Assembly: GCA_003500135.1 (NCBI GenBank) | Contig: DNTA01000155.1 | Location: forward strand, 1 to 26,812 | DNA from: Cytophagales bacterium | GTDB lineage: Bacteria; Bacteroidota; Bacteroidia; Cytophagales; Cyclobacteriaceae | DNA length: 26,812 nt | Direction: 5' to 3' | Part shown: positions 1 to 7,312 of the stretch, in pieces | Layout: each line of letters starts with the position of its first letter | How positions within the stretch are numbered: position 1 is the stretch's first letter | Notes under the pieces: model-generated | The model's database searches: none | What the model was told of the DNA's origin: nothing | The model's input: the letters and a program-made list of their open reading frames with translations, nothing else | Program-made: the position numbers and the translations under genes

Positions 1-266
1 AAAGTATAATTAAAATTATTTTATGATATATAAAAATGCTATAAATAATTATTGTTGTATTACAGTGATTAGTAGTTGTATTATAATAAGTAAAAATAAA
101 TATACAATGCAATATAGTTAATTATTAATAATATTTAGAAGTATTAAAAAAACAAATAAAAATTGTTCAATAAATACAATTACTATTACATAAATAAATA
201 AAAATATTACAATAGTTAATATATATACTATAATAATAATAAAATGTTATAAAATGATAAATAAAT
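1..266. other. Extremely A+T-rich non-coding tract
   Basis: By hand count about 30 of 266 bases are G or C (roughly 11%), against about 40-45% in the neighbouring genes. All frames on both strands are broken by frequent stop codons, so I see no gene. The tract is built of short A/T words such as ATAAATAA and TAATAATAAT. Two stretches (about 91-136 and 198-240) share the word order TAAAAAT, TACAAT, ATAGTTAAT, ATAATAAT, which may be a decayed duplication or chance in such biased sequence. The composition changes abruptly at about 267. It may extend beyond the left edge of the window. Function unknown. Confidence 0.8.
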
Positions 267-302
267 GACCGGCTGGGTTTTTTAGTAATAATGGAGTATG
301 AA

Positions 303-330
303 GGCCAAATTTTGAAAATAAAATTTTGCC
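303..330. other. Inverted repeat downstream of prmC
   Basis: The arms GGCCAAATTTT (303-313) and AAAATTTTGCC (320-330) pair over 11 positions with one mismatch around a 6-base loop. The element lies about 60 bases past the prmC stop codon. No clear T-run follows on the minus strand, so it is at best a weak terminator or an RNA 3'-end structure. The rest of 267-390 holds nothing I can recognise. Confidence 0.35.
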
Positions 331-390
331 AAATGGATTCGGTATTTTCTCTTTCTAAGAGTTACAACCGATTTACACACTTCCGGAACA

Positions 391-1266
391 TTACAAATGC
401 TTGGTCCAAACCCCCTTAATCATGCGGTCCTTATATTGAAGATCCCTTCGTAACTCCACATCCTGAAAGCCTTGATCAAGGAGAATTAGTCTTACTTCTA
501 TACCAAAAGCCTCATTGATTTCAAAATAGAGCTGACCTCCTTTTTTTAGATGACGGGTGGCCCATTTAGCAATGGTCTGGTAGAATATCAATGGATCGTC
601 GTCAGAAACAAAAAGGGCAAGTTCCGGTTCGTATTGCACCACATTTTTATGCATTTGCCCCTTTTCGCTATTTCGCACATAGGGTGGGTTGCTCACTATG
701 ATATCAAATTGCAGGCCCAAATCCGGCATTTTCAGGATATCGGTCTGATGAAAGGTGATATCGGAGTGGAGGACCTCCGCATTTTCTTTTGCCACGTCAA
801 TAGCGATTTTGCTGATATCCATGGCGTGCACCTGCCAATCCGGCTTTTCGAGTTTTAGGGTAACCGGTATGCACCCACTTCCAGTGCCAATATCGATGAT
901 GGTTGCGTCTTTAACCAGGTTTTGCGATATCCAATGCACCAATTCCTCCGTTTCCGGTCTCGGAACCAAAACTCCCGGTTTTACCTTAAATCGCCGCCCA
1001 AAAAAATAAGCTTCCTGCAAAATGTACTGGATGGGCTCATTTTTTTTTAAGCGGATAAGGGCATTTTTAAACACCTGCCATGCCTTTTTATCCAGCATAA
1101 TTGGATCGTTAACCAGCAATTTATTGCGATTGAGATCTAGGATAGCTTCCATGAGCCAATGGACCATGGACAGGGATTCGCGCGTATCGTATATCGAAGA
1201 AATCTGCTGGACGGCATAATTTCGGATATCAGCAGGCAAACTTGGTTCTGAGAAATTAGGTTCCAT
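391..1266 (-). CDS. prmC: Peptide chain release factor N5-glutamine methyltransferase (PrmC/HemK)
   Basis: This cytoplasmic enzyme uses S-adenosylmethionine to methylate the glutamine of the GGQ motif in release factors RF1 and RF2, which improves termination of translation. The 291-residue length is normal for the family. An N-terminal helical release-factor-binding region (about 1-95) is followed by the signature PRPETE (102-107), the SAM-binding loop DIGTGSGCI (125-133) and the substrate-glutamine motif NPPY (193-196), which together are diagnostic. The ATG at 1264-1266 gives a full-length protein. It diverges from ribD with only 37 bases between the two ATG codons, so their promoters must overlap each other or the coding ends. 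No similar genes flank it, and its own 3' side runs into the A+T-rich left edge. Identification is firm. Confidence 0.95.
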   Translation of the reverse strand: MEPNFSEPSLPADIRNYAVQQISSIYDTRESLSMVHWLMEAILDLNRNKLLVNDPIMLDKKAWQVFKNALIRLKKNEPIQYILQEAYFFGRRFKVKPGVLVPRPETEELVHWISQNLVKDATIIDIGTGSGCIPVTLKLEKPDWQVHAMDISKIAIDVAKENAEVLHSDITFHQTDILKMPDLGLQFDIIVSNPPYVRNSEKGQMHKNVVQYEPELALFVSDDDPLIFYQTIAKWATRHLKKGGQLYFEINEAFGIEVRLILLDQGFQDVELRRDLQYKDRMIKGVWTKHL

Positions 1267-1303
1267 TCCGTAAAAATGGCAAGATCTTGATTATTTTTGC
1301 GTG

Positions 1304-2362
1304 ATGAAAGAAGCGCACCAGGAAATTTACATGCGACGGGCTTTCGAATTAGCTGCTTTGGGGCGTGGTTCGGTATCGCCCAATCCCATGGTTGGTTGTG
1401 TAATAGTTCATAACGATCGCATAATTGGTGAAGGCTGGCATCGAAAATACGGTGAGGCACATGCCGAAGTGAATGCCATTCAATCGGTCAAGGATAAATC
1501 ACTTCTTCCTGAAAGTACGGTATATGTCACCCTGGAGCCCTGTGCGCACCACGGTAAAACACCTCCTTGTGCAGATTTATTGGTGGCGCATCAGGTAAAA
1601 AAAGTGGTGATCGCCAATACCGATCCTAATCCTTTGGTCAATGGCGGAGGAATTGGCAAGCTTAAAAAGGCGGGAATTGAAGTGGAGACGGGGCTCATGG
1701 AAGAATTGGGCCGGGAATTGAATAAGCGGTTTTTTGGATCGTTTAATTCGGAGCGGCCCTATATTATTTTAAAATGGGCAGAGACCGCTGATGGGTATAT
1801 TGCCCGAATGAACAATGACTCAAAGTGGATTTCCAATAGCTTTTCGAGAATGCTGGTGCACAAATGGAGAACCGAAGAGGATGCCATTATGGTAGGGGTC
1901 AATACAGCCATACATGATAACCCTCGTTTAAATGCCCGGGAATGGAAGGGAAAAGATCCACTGAGGATCCTCATTGACCGGAACCTGAGGACACCGCTCC
2001 ACCAGGCGCTTTTTGATGGAGCCATTCCTACTGTCTGCTACAATGTCCGCAAGGAGGCACAAAAAGAAAATATCCACTGGATCAAGCGACCTGAAGAAGA
2101 TTTTCTTGTACATGTAATGCGTGACCTGCATCATCGAAAGGTCCAATCGGTCATTGTGGAAGGTGGTGCGGCTTTGCTGAATGCACTGATTGAGATTGAG
2201 CTTTGGGATGAGGCTCGTGTGTTTCAGGCAAAGCATACATTTGGCGAAGGAATTGCGGCCCCAATATTGAAAGGCCAGCAGTTGGTGGGTCATGAAAATA
2301 TAATGGATGATTTATTAATGATATATAAGAACTCAAAAAGCATATGGCAGAAAGCTTATTAA
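1304..2362 (+). CDS. ribD: Bifunctional riboflavin biosynthesis deaminase/reductase RibD
   Basis: RibD carries out two successive cytoplasmic steps of riboflavin synthesis: deamination of the pyrimidine formed from GTP, then NADPH-dependent reduction of its ribosyl side chain. Residues 1-145 form the cytidine-deaminase-like domain, with SPNPMVG, the zinc motif HAE (His53, catalytic Glu55) and PCAHHGKTPPC, which supplies Cys80 and Cys89. Residues from about 150 form the dihydrofolate-reductase-like domain, with LKWAETADGYIA, DNPRLNAR and VEGGAALLNALIE. The length, 352 residues, is usual. I chose the ATG at 1304; a GTG lies directly before it at 1301. A TATTTTTG sequence at 1292-1299 resembles the -7 box of Bacteroidota promoters but lies so close to the start that it would imply a leaderless transcript. 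The 3' end overlaps msrC by 19 bases, suggesting co-transcription. No other rib genes are present here. Confidence 0.95.
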   Translation: MKEAHQEIYMRRAFELAALGRGSVSPNPMVGCVIVHNDRIIGEGWHRKYGEAHAEVNAIQSVKDKSLLPESTVYVTLEPCAHHGKTPPCADLLVAHQVKKVVIANTDPNPLVNGGGIGKLKKAGIEVETGLMEELGRELNKRFFGSFNSERPYIILKWAETADGYIARMNNDSKWISNSFSRMLVHKWRTEEDAIMVGVNTAIHDNPRLNAREWKGKDPLRILIDRNLRTPLHQALFDGAIPTVCYNVRKEAQKENIHWIKRPEEDFLVHVMRDLHHRKVQSVIVEGGAALLNALIEIELWDEARVFQAKHTFGEGIAAPILKGQQLVGHENIMDDLLMIYKNSKSIWQKAY

Positions 2363-2826
2363 TCGACCATTCGGCAACGAAAGAAGAAAAATACCAGGCA
2401 ATTTTGCCCCAGATTGAAGCATTGGTTTTCGGGGAAGAAGATGCATATGCCAACCTTTCCAATATAGCCGCAGCGCTAAAGGAAGCCTTTGGGTTTTTCT
2501 GGGTGGGGTTTTATCTCGTTAAAGGCGGGCAACTTGTTTTGGGTCCTTTTCAGGGCCCTATTGCCTGCACAAGAATTAATTATGGAAAAGGGGTCTGTGG
2601 CACGGCCTGGGAAAAGAAGAAAACTTTGGTAGTACCCAATGTTGATGAATTTCCGGGCCATATTGCCTGTAGCAGCGGCTCCAAATCGGAAATAGTAGTG
2701 CCTTGTATTAAAGAAAATGAAGTGAAACTTGTTTTAGACATTGATAGTGATAATTTCGCAAGTTTTGATGAGGTCGATGCACGGTATTTAGAGGAACTTA
2801 TGCCGGTCATTGCCAAATTTTTATAA
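2344..2826 (+). CDS. msrC: Free methionine-(R)-sulfoxide reductase (GAF-domain fRMsr)
   Basis: The enzyme reduces the R-isomer of free methionine sulfoxide to methionine in the cytoplasm, usually recycled by thioredoxin, as part of oxidative damage repair. The 160-residue protein is a single GAF domain. Three cysteines, Cys75 (IACTRI), Cys85 (GVCGTAW) and Cys109 (HIACSS), have spacings of 10 and 24 residues, the same as the catalytic and resolving cysteines 84, 94 and 118 of E. coli MsrC. The motif FFWVGFYLV and the run GPFQGPIACTRI are also typical of this family rather than of sensory GAF domains. The ATG at 2344 lies inside the end of ribD, so translation is probably coupled. No classical Shine-Dalgarno sequence is visible. 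The combination of RibD and MsrC has no obvious metabolic reason. Confidence 0.93.
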   Translation: MAESLLIDHSATKEEKYQAILPQIEALVFGEEDAYANLSNIAAALKEAFGFFWVGFYLVKGGQLVLGPFQGPIACTRINYGKGVCGTAWEKKKTLVVPNVDEFPGHIACSSGSKSEIVVPCIKENEVKLVLDIDSDNFASFDEVDARYLEELMPVIAKFL

Positions 2827-2893
2827 CAGAAAGCCATTAGCTTTCAGCAGTATGAAACAAAAAAATCATATAAAAGCCCAAATCATTCTACTA

Positions 2894-2929
2894 CTCACTT
2901 TCAGCGCCTGGAAACACCTGAAAAGTGAG
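2894..2929 (+). other. Hairpin between msrC and arcA
   Basis: The arms CTCACTTTCAG (2894-2904) and CTGAAAAGTGAG (2918-2929) pair over 11 bases with one bulged A around a 13-base loop. It lies 67 bases after the msrC stop. The following bases include short T-runs but no strong poly-T, so it may be a weak terminator or simply an RNA structure. The 188-base gap 2827-3014 contains nothing else firm apart from a doubtful 31-codon frame (2852-2947) discussed under findings. Confidence 0.4.
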
Positions 2930-3014
2930 TTTCTGGCCTTTAGTTAAGTGGTTGAAGCTTCCTCTTCAGTTTTTTATTAATCAATTCAATCACTTAAATA
3001 CACATTTTAAATTT

Positions 3015-4223
3015 ATGAAACTCAAGTTGCAATCAGAGTTTGGATCGCTCAATACCGTAATTACCCACAGGCCTGGTCACGAAATCGAAAGGCTCACCCC
3101 ATACAATACCAGTGAACTTTTATTTGAAGATGTGCCTTACCTTGAGGTAATGCAAAAAGAGCACGATGTGTTCACTTCCCTCATCAGGCAAACCGGTGCC
3201 GAAGTGCTTCGTTTGCACGATTTGCTGGTAGATGTGCTGTTGGACGAAAAAATATTGGTAGACCTGTTCAAGCATGAGTTTACCGATCATAAGCTGGATC
3301 ACCGGGCAGAGGAGATCATTGTGCGCTATTCCACGGCAGAATGCGCCAACATATTGGTAGCAGGACTTCGGGTAAAAGAACTCAAGCGGAAATACAATTG
3401 TAAAGAGCTTGACGATAAGGGTGAAAATGAGTATCTGATACAGCCAAGCCCGAACCAGTACTTTATGCGCGATCCAGCGGCGGTAGTCCAGACCGGAGTG
3501 ATCAATAGTTCAATGAAGTTTCCCAGTCGACAGCGGGAATCAAATTTGGTGAGAATTATATTTGAAAACCATCCGAAGTTCAAGGGTGCTTATTATCGCA
3601 TATATCCGGAAAATGGGCAGGCACACTCGATTGAAGGTGGAGATGTGATCGTCTTGTCCGATCATGCCCTGGCCATAGGTAATTCAGAGCGCACTGATAG
3701 AAAAGCAATTGAAGAAGTGGCCCGACAGGTAATGAAGGAAGGCAATGTTCAGCGTGTGTACGAAGTTGATTTACCTCCAAAAAGGAACTTTATGCATCTC
3801 GACACGGTGTTCACCATGATCGATGAAAACCTGATTGTCACCTATCCTGATGCGATGGATTCTATATTGAGAACATCGGTATGGCACGCTGACGAAAAAG
3901 ACGATAAGGGCAATTTACAATTAAAGGAAGAGCGTGTAAATGAGTCGATCATTTCCATATTGAAAAAGGAAATCCCTTATTTGGAAGTGATTGAGACCGG
4001 CGCCGGAAATCCTGATATTGCCTCACGAGAGCAATGGTACGACGGCGCCAATGTATTTGCTGTTGGTCCCAGAAGGGTCATTTCATATAACCGGAATAAG
4101 TTTACCAACCGGGCCCTTCGTGAAATCGGGGTGGAAGTTTTGGAAATCCCTTCTTCTGAGCTCAGCCGGGGCCTGGGAGGCCCACGCTGCATGACCATGC
4201 CGGTCGATAGGAATGATCATTAA
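3015..4223 (+). CDS. arcA: Arginine deiminase family protein (ArcA-like)
   Basis: This family hydrolyses L-arginine to citrulline and ammonia in the cytoplasm. From the ATG at 3015 the protein has 402 residues, close to the usual length. The guanidino-modifying catalytic set is complete: FMRDP (Asp153), EGGD (Glu207), HLDTVF (His261 and Asp263) and the nucleophile Cys392 in RGLGGPRCMTMP. The frame stays open upstream to a GTG at 2925, but that start would lie within the hairpin at 2894-2929 and add a 30-residue stretch unlike the family, whereas MKLKLQSEFG at 3015 begins the family core directly. The companion genes of the arginine deiminase pathway (ornithine carbamoyltransferase, carbamate kinase, arginine/ornithine antiporter) are absent here. 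So a fermentative ATP-yielding pathway cannot be assumed; arginine catabolism or another guanidino substrate is possible. Confidence 0.88.
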   Translation: MKLKLQSEFGSLNTVITHRPGHEIERLTPYNTSELLFEDVPYLEVMQKEHDVFTSLIRQTGAEVLRLHDLLVDVLLDEKILVDLFKHEFTDHKLDHRAEEIIVRYSTAECANILVAGLRVKELKRKYNCKELDDKGENEYLIQPSPNQYFMRDPAAVVQTGVINSSMKFPSRQRESNLVRIIFENHPKFKGAYYRIYPENGQAHSIEGGDVIVLSDHALAIGNSERTDRKAIEEVARQVMKEGNVQRVYEVDLPPKRNFMHLDTVFTMIDENLIVTYPDAMDSILRTSVWHADEKDDKGNLQLKEERVNESIISILKKEIPYLEVIETGAGNPDIASREQWYDGANVFAVGPRRVISYNRNKFTNRALREIGVEVLEIPSSELSRGLGGPRCMTMPVDRNDH

Positions 4224-4240
4224 TAGTTAGAAATGTAAAT

Positions 4241-4269
4241 AAAAAAGGCCTCACTGAAAGGCCTTTTTT
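4241..4269. terminator. Bidirectional rho-independent terminator
   Basis: A perfect 11-bp stem is formed by AAAAAAGGCCT (4241-4251) and AGGCCTTTTTT (4259-4269) around a 7-base loop. The A-run on one side and T-run on the other make it work on both strands. It sits between the ends of two converging genes, the arginine deiminase gene and the secreted-protein gene at 4275-5762. Confidence 0.92.
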
Positions 4270-4274
4270 ATGTT

Positions 4275-5762
4275 TTAGTGATTGAGCTCAATCAAATAAA
4301 TAGTTCTTTTACCCGAATTATTTACCTTAACCGTGCCTACATAGATATTATCTTCATTCAGCCAGGCAGAATATGATTTGGTAAAGTCATACATTTTTGA
4401 TCCGAGGAGTTTCGTTTTGTCACCGAATTCACCAGTCAGTGTATTGATTCTTGAAATATAGAAGCTTCCTTTGTTACTGGTTTCCCAGGTAAGAAGGCTG
4501 AGTGTCTTTCCATCGAAGTAGGGAACAAAAGAAAGTGCATGGGGACTATTTTTCCCTTTTTGATACTTCTGAATGACCTTGTGCCAGAGTGTCTGACCAC
4601 TTTTCCCATGGGCAAATACGATTATGTCCCCACCCATGTAATGTTGCTCATCAGGTTTTTTGCTTTTTCGTTCCATCGGCTGGTCTAAAAAGCCTCTATG
4701 AAAGTATACCGGTGTTTCAAGTTCTTCGAATACCAAAACAAGCTCTTTATCATTATTCACATAGGACTCAACCAGCCTGGAGAACTCAAGGGCATCAGGC
4801 GTTTTAAGTCTTTTCTTTTTAGGTTTCACACTTGTTATGGCATAGTCGGTATACAATTCCCGGATAAATTCTTTTTCCACATTAACCGATTCAGAGAAAA
4901 TCACATGTCCTCTTGAACCTTCAAATGCAGCCACATGATAACCTGCCAGTTCTGTCTCAATTACACCTGAATACGAAATGTAAAAAGCGGAGCTGTCAAT
5001 TGGATTGATTTTTATATCCGGGGCTTTTTCGATGGGTCGTTTAAAGGAAAAGACGTCTTCTGCTTTATTATATTCGCCGTTGCCGTGGTGGTAATAAAGA
5101 TAATCGGCTTTAAAATTGGGCATATCTACCGAAACTAACACATAATCCATGTTATTTCGCAGATACAATTCAACGCTACGGTTTTTGTCAAAATACAAGG
5201 CATCGAGATAGGTAACCTTGATGGGTTCGGGCTCATTGAGCTTGTACAATGCCATTGCCACCTTTTCAGGATCATTGTTGGCGATGTAGTTGTAGAAAAT
5301 GAAATGATTTTTGTCTTCACTAAACCTGAGGCCGGGCAATTTATCGTTCTTTTTGAAGCCTCCAACCAGAAGCCGGTCTTCTGAATAGATTTCCTTGCCA
5401 TCGCTAATGCGGAACATATCCATGCCAAGGGTGACTGTTTTGCTCTTATCGTTCAGGTGATAGGTAAGCGCCATGGCCGTATCGCCCTTTAGGAGTAATT
5501 GTTGTGGGGCCTCTCTTTTATCAAAGGCGATCGTCATACGCCACTTTTCAAACATGTACTTGTCGTAGCGCACCAGATGGGCCGATTTTTTGTCCTGCAG
5601 TAAAGCTATGCTTTCGTTATCTTCACCCAAACTGATCACATAGGGCATGTCTTGTTTAAAAAACGGTTTTTTGTATTCCAGTTCCGTTTCAGCGAAAGCA
5701 TTTTGACCATTTACACTTACTGCGCTTAGAAGAAGTGCGAAGAGAAAAAATCCAAATTTCAT
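4275..5762 (-). CDS. Uncharacterised secreted protein
   Basis: I do not recognise this 495-residue protein. A clear Sec signal peptide begins MKFGFFLFALLLSAVS, with likely cleavage after VNG (about residue 19) and no lipobox cysteine, so the mature protein should be periplasmic or exported. The body is rich in short beta-strand-like segments, many centred on repeated phrases of the kind a protein uses to record or display values (for example IALLQDKKSAHLVRYD and LVLVFEELETPVYF), which could fold as a beta-propeller; this is a guess. No catalytic motif, transmembrane helix or carboxy-terminal sorting domain is visible. It has its own terminator at 4241-4269 and a 77-base gap separates it from the cysQ stop upstream, so it may be read from its own promoter or from cysQ. 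Confidence 0.8.
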   Translation of the reverse strand: MKFGFFLFALLLSAVSVNGQNAFAETELEYKKPFFKQDMPYVISLGEDNESIALLQDKKSAHLVRYDKYMFEKWRMTIAFDKREAPQQLLLKGDTAMALTYHLNDKSKTVTLGMDMFRISDGKEIYSEDRLLVGGFKKNDKLPGLRFSEDKNHFIFYNYIANNDPEKVAMALYKLNEPEPIKVTYLDALYFDKNRSVELYLRNNMDYVLVSVDMPNFKADYLYYHHGNGEYNKAEDVFSFKRPIEKAPDIKINPIDSSAFYISYSGVIETELAGYHVAAFEGSRGHVIFSESVNVEKEFIRELYTDYAITSVKPKKKRLKTPDALEFSRLVESYVNNDKELVLVFEELETPVYFHRGFLDQPMERKSKKPDEQHYMGGDIIVFAHGKSGQTLWHKVIQKYQKGKNSPHALSFVPYFDGKTLSLLTWETSNKGSFYISRINTLTGEFGDKTKLLGSKMYDFTKSYSAWLNEDNIYVGTVKVNNSGKRTIYLIELNH

Positions 5763-5839
5763 AGTTAAAAAAATTTTGCCAATAAAAAAGCAACATTAAG
5801 GCGCTAAATATAAGGGGTTTAGGCGAATGATGAAAATGG

Positions 5840-6607
5840 TTAGAAGCCCAGACAGATAAATGAGGGGTTCAAAAGGTTTTCTTTGTTGTAATAAAATCGC
5901 TCATTTTCTTCTTTTCTGAGCACTTTTCCGCCCGCTGCTTCCAAAATTGCCTGACCGGCAGCTGTGTCCCATTCCATTGTGGGCCCATGACGATAGTAAA
6001 TATCTGCTTTGCCTTCAGCCACCATGCAAAACTTCAATGAACTGCCTTTAGAAATGTTGTCAGTGACATTGTATTGCTGGAGAAGGGCCTCTTCCTTTTC
6101 GGAGGCATGACTTCGGCTTCTCACGGCAATTCGATCATCTGATTTATTGTTTACCTGAATACGTTGTTCAGGGGCTTTGGCTACTTGCTTGTAAGCTTCT
6201 TTAGTAAGTGAGACGCCATAATATGTTGTTTCCAGCGCCGGCGCATAAATAACCCCCATGATGGGAAACCCATTTTTAATCAATGCAATATTTACGGTAA
6301 ATTCACCGTTTCGCTTTATGAACTCTTTGGTTCCATCAAGCGGGTCTACCAGCCAAAAGAGATCCCAATTCTTTCGTTCTTCATAATTAATGTTTTTTCC
6401 CTCTTCAGAAAGCGCCGGAATATCGGGGTACAGTGATTTAAGCTCGCGGTCAATTACAATATGTGATGCCTGGTCTGCCAAAGTAAGGGGAGAATCATCG
6501 GCTTTAAAGTCAACAACATTGAACTTTTTCTGGTCATTGTATATTTTTAAAATCTCTACCCCAGCCCTTCGGGAAATTTGAATAAGTTTTCTTATATCTA
6601 CCTGCAT
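5840..6607 (-). CDS. cysQ: 3'(2'),5'-bisphosphate nucleotidase CysQ
   Basis: CysQ hydrolyses 3'-phosphoadenosine 5'-phosphate (PAP), the by-product of PAPS-dependent reactions, to AMP and phosphate. The 255-residue length and the motifs place it in the inositol-monophosphatase superfamily: SEEGK (67-71), the metal site DPLDGTKEFI (88-97) and the second metal site WDTAAGQAIL (213-222). The DPLDGTKEF form is typical of CysQ rather than of inositol monophosphatases. It diverges from cysC, whose product makes PAPS, so the two sides of the intergenic region encode formation of PAPS and removal of PAP. A perfect palindrome lies 16 bases upstream of its ATG (6624-6640). The 157-base shared upstream region suggests joint control, possibly by sulfur supply. 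Confidence 0.95.
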   Translation of the reverse strand: MQVDIRKLIQISRRAGVEILKIYNDQKKFNVVDFKADDSPLTLADQASHIVIDRELKSLYPDIPALSEEGKNINYEERKNWDLFWLVDPLDGTKEFIKRNGEFTVNIALIKNGFPIMGVIYAPALETTYYGVSLTKEAYKQVAKAPEQRIQVNNKSDDRIAVRSRSHASEKEEALLQQYNVTDNISKGSSLKFCMVAEGKADIYYRHGPTMEWDTAAGQAILEAAGGKVLRKEENERFYYNKENLLNPSFICLGF

Positions 6608-6623
6608 CTTTCTACTTCTGGTC

Positions 6624-6640
6624 TAATTTGCGGCAAATTA
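6624..6640. promoter_or_regulatory. Perfect 17-bp palindrome, candidate operator between cysQ and cysC
   Basis: TAATTTGC (6624-6631) and GCAAATTA (6633-6640) are exact inverted copies around a single central G. The site lies between divergent cysQ and cysC, 16 bases upstream of cysQ and 124 bases upstream of cysC. Its symmetry and compactness suit a dimeric DNA-binding regulator. The bound protein is unknown; no regulator gene is adjacent. Confidence 0.5.
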
Positions 6641-6682
6641 ACATTATTCTTTCATAGAATTATATTTTTGAAATTGAAATGC

Positions 6683-6690
6683 TATTTTTG
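6683..6690 (+). promoter_or_regulatory. Possible -7 promoter box upstream of cysC
   Basis: TATTTTTG matches the Bacteroidota -7 consensus TAnnTTTG. It lies 74 bases before the cysC ATG. A second identical box occurs 20 bases upstream (6663-6670). No well-spaced TTG at -33 is visible for either, so the assignment is weak. Confidence 0.25.
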
Positions 6691-6764
6691 CCCAAATTTT
6701 AAATGTATTGGACCACATTTATCCCATATTTGATACACTGATCTCCACCAATCAGAAAGAAACG

Positions 6765-7298
6765 ATGCTGAAACAAAAATCTATCGTGGTTTGGATGGTG
6801 GGATTGTCTGGTTCAGGTAAAAGTACTTTGGCGAGGGCCCTGGAAAACACCCTATACGAAAAGGGTTATCTGACCCAATTGTTGGATGGCGACAATCTTC
6901 GCACCGGGATAAATAATAATCTCGGCTTTTCAGTGGAGGATCGCGTAGAAAATATAAGAAGGGCTGCGGAAGTATCTAAACTTTTTGCTCAATGTGGCAT
7001 AGTGACTATTTGCTCGTTAATAAGCCCAACGAAGGGAATAAGGGATATGACGAGGGAAATCATTGGGGGGAAGTACTTTGAAGTATTTATCAATTGCCCC
7101 ATAGAAGAGTGTGAAAAGCGGGATGTCAAAGGGTTATATGCCAAAGCCCGCAGAGGAGAAATAAAAGATTTTACAGGCATTAGCTCACCTTTCGAAGCGC
7201 CTGAAAATCCTGATCTTGAAATTAGAACGGACCTGAAAGACATTGAACACTGCCATGCCAGCTTGGTGGATGCGGTATTGGAAAAAATAGAAATCTGA
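6765..7298 (+). CDS. cysC: Adenylylsulfate kinase CysC
   Basis: CysC phosphorylates adenosine 5'-phosphosulfate (APS) at the 3' position with ATP to give PAPS, in the cytoplasm. The 177-residue protein has the P-loop GLSGSGKST near residue 13, the APS-binding run LDGDNLRTGINNNLGF, and the lid region with CPIEECEKRDVKGLYAKAR followed by FTGISSPFEAPENPDL. I chose the ATG at 6765; the frame extends upstream to a TTG at 6708, but that would add 19 residues before the normal beginning of the kinase fold. In many bacteria CysC is fused to CysN; here it is separate and first in the operon, 14 bases before cysD. With CysD, CysN and the divergent CysQ it completes activation of sulfate to PAPS and PAP disposal. 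Confidence 0.95.
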   Translation: MLKQKSIVVWMVGLSGSGKSTLARALENTLYEKGYLTQLLDGDNLRTGINNNLGFSVEDRVENIRRAAEVSKLFAQCGIVTICSLISPTKGIRDMTREIIGGKYFEVFINCPIEECEKRDVKGLYAKARRGEIKDFTGISSPFEAPENPDLEIRTDLKDIEHCHASLVDAVLEKIEI

Positions 7299-7312
7299 GA
7301 AAACCTTGAAAT

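Noticed and set aside
1..266. CRISPR array, origin or tandem repeat in the A+T-rich tract
   Set aside because: No regularly spaced repeat, no DnaA-box cluster and no exact tandem unit could be seen; shared words may be due to composition.
264..277. Shine-Dalgarno sites as general start evidence
   Set aside because: Purine-rich sites are inconsistent in front of genes here, as expected for Bacteroidota, so they were not used to choose starts.
264..283. Terminator-like GACCGGCTGGGTTTTTT
   Set aside because: The possible stem is only about three bases long, too short to support.
550..858. Plus-strand open frame opposite prmC
   Set aside because: Its peptide has no family features and the other strand carries all PrmC motifs; it is a shadow of prmC.
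2925..3014. Upstream extension of the arginine deiminase frame from a GTG
   Set aside because: The added 30 residues do not look like the family, the start falls in the hairpin at 2894-2929, and the ATG at 3015 begins the recognised core.
6708..6764. TTG start giving a longer CysC
   Set aside because: It adds 19 residues before the usual kinase start; the ATG at 6765 is better placed relative to the P-loop.
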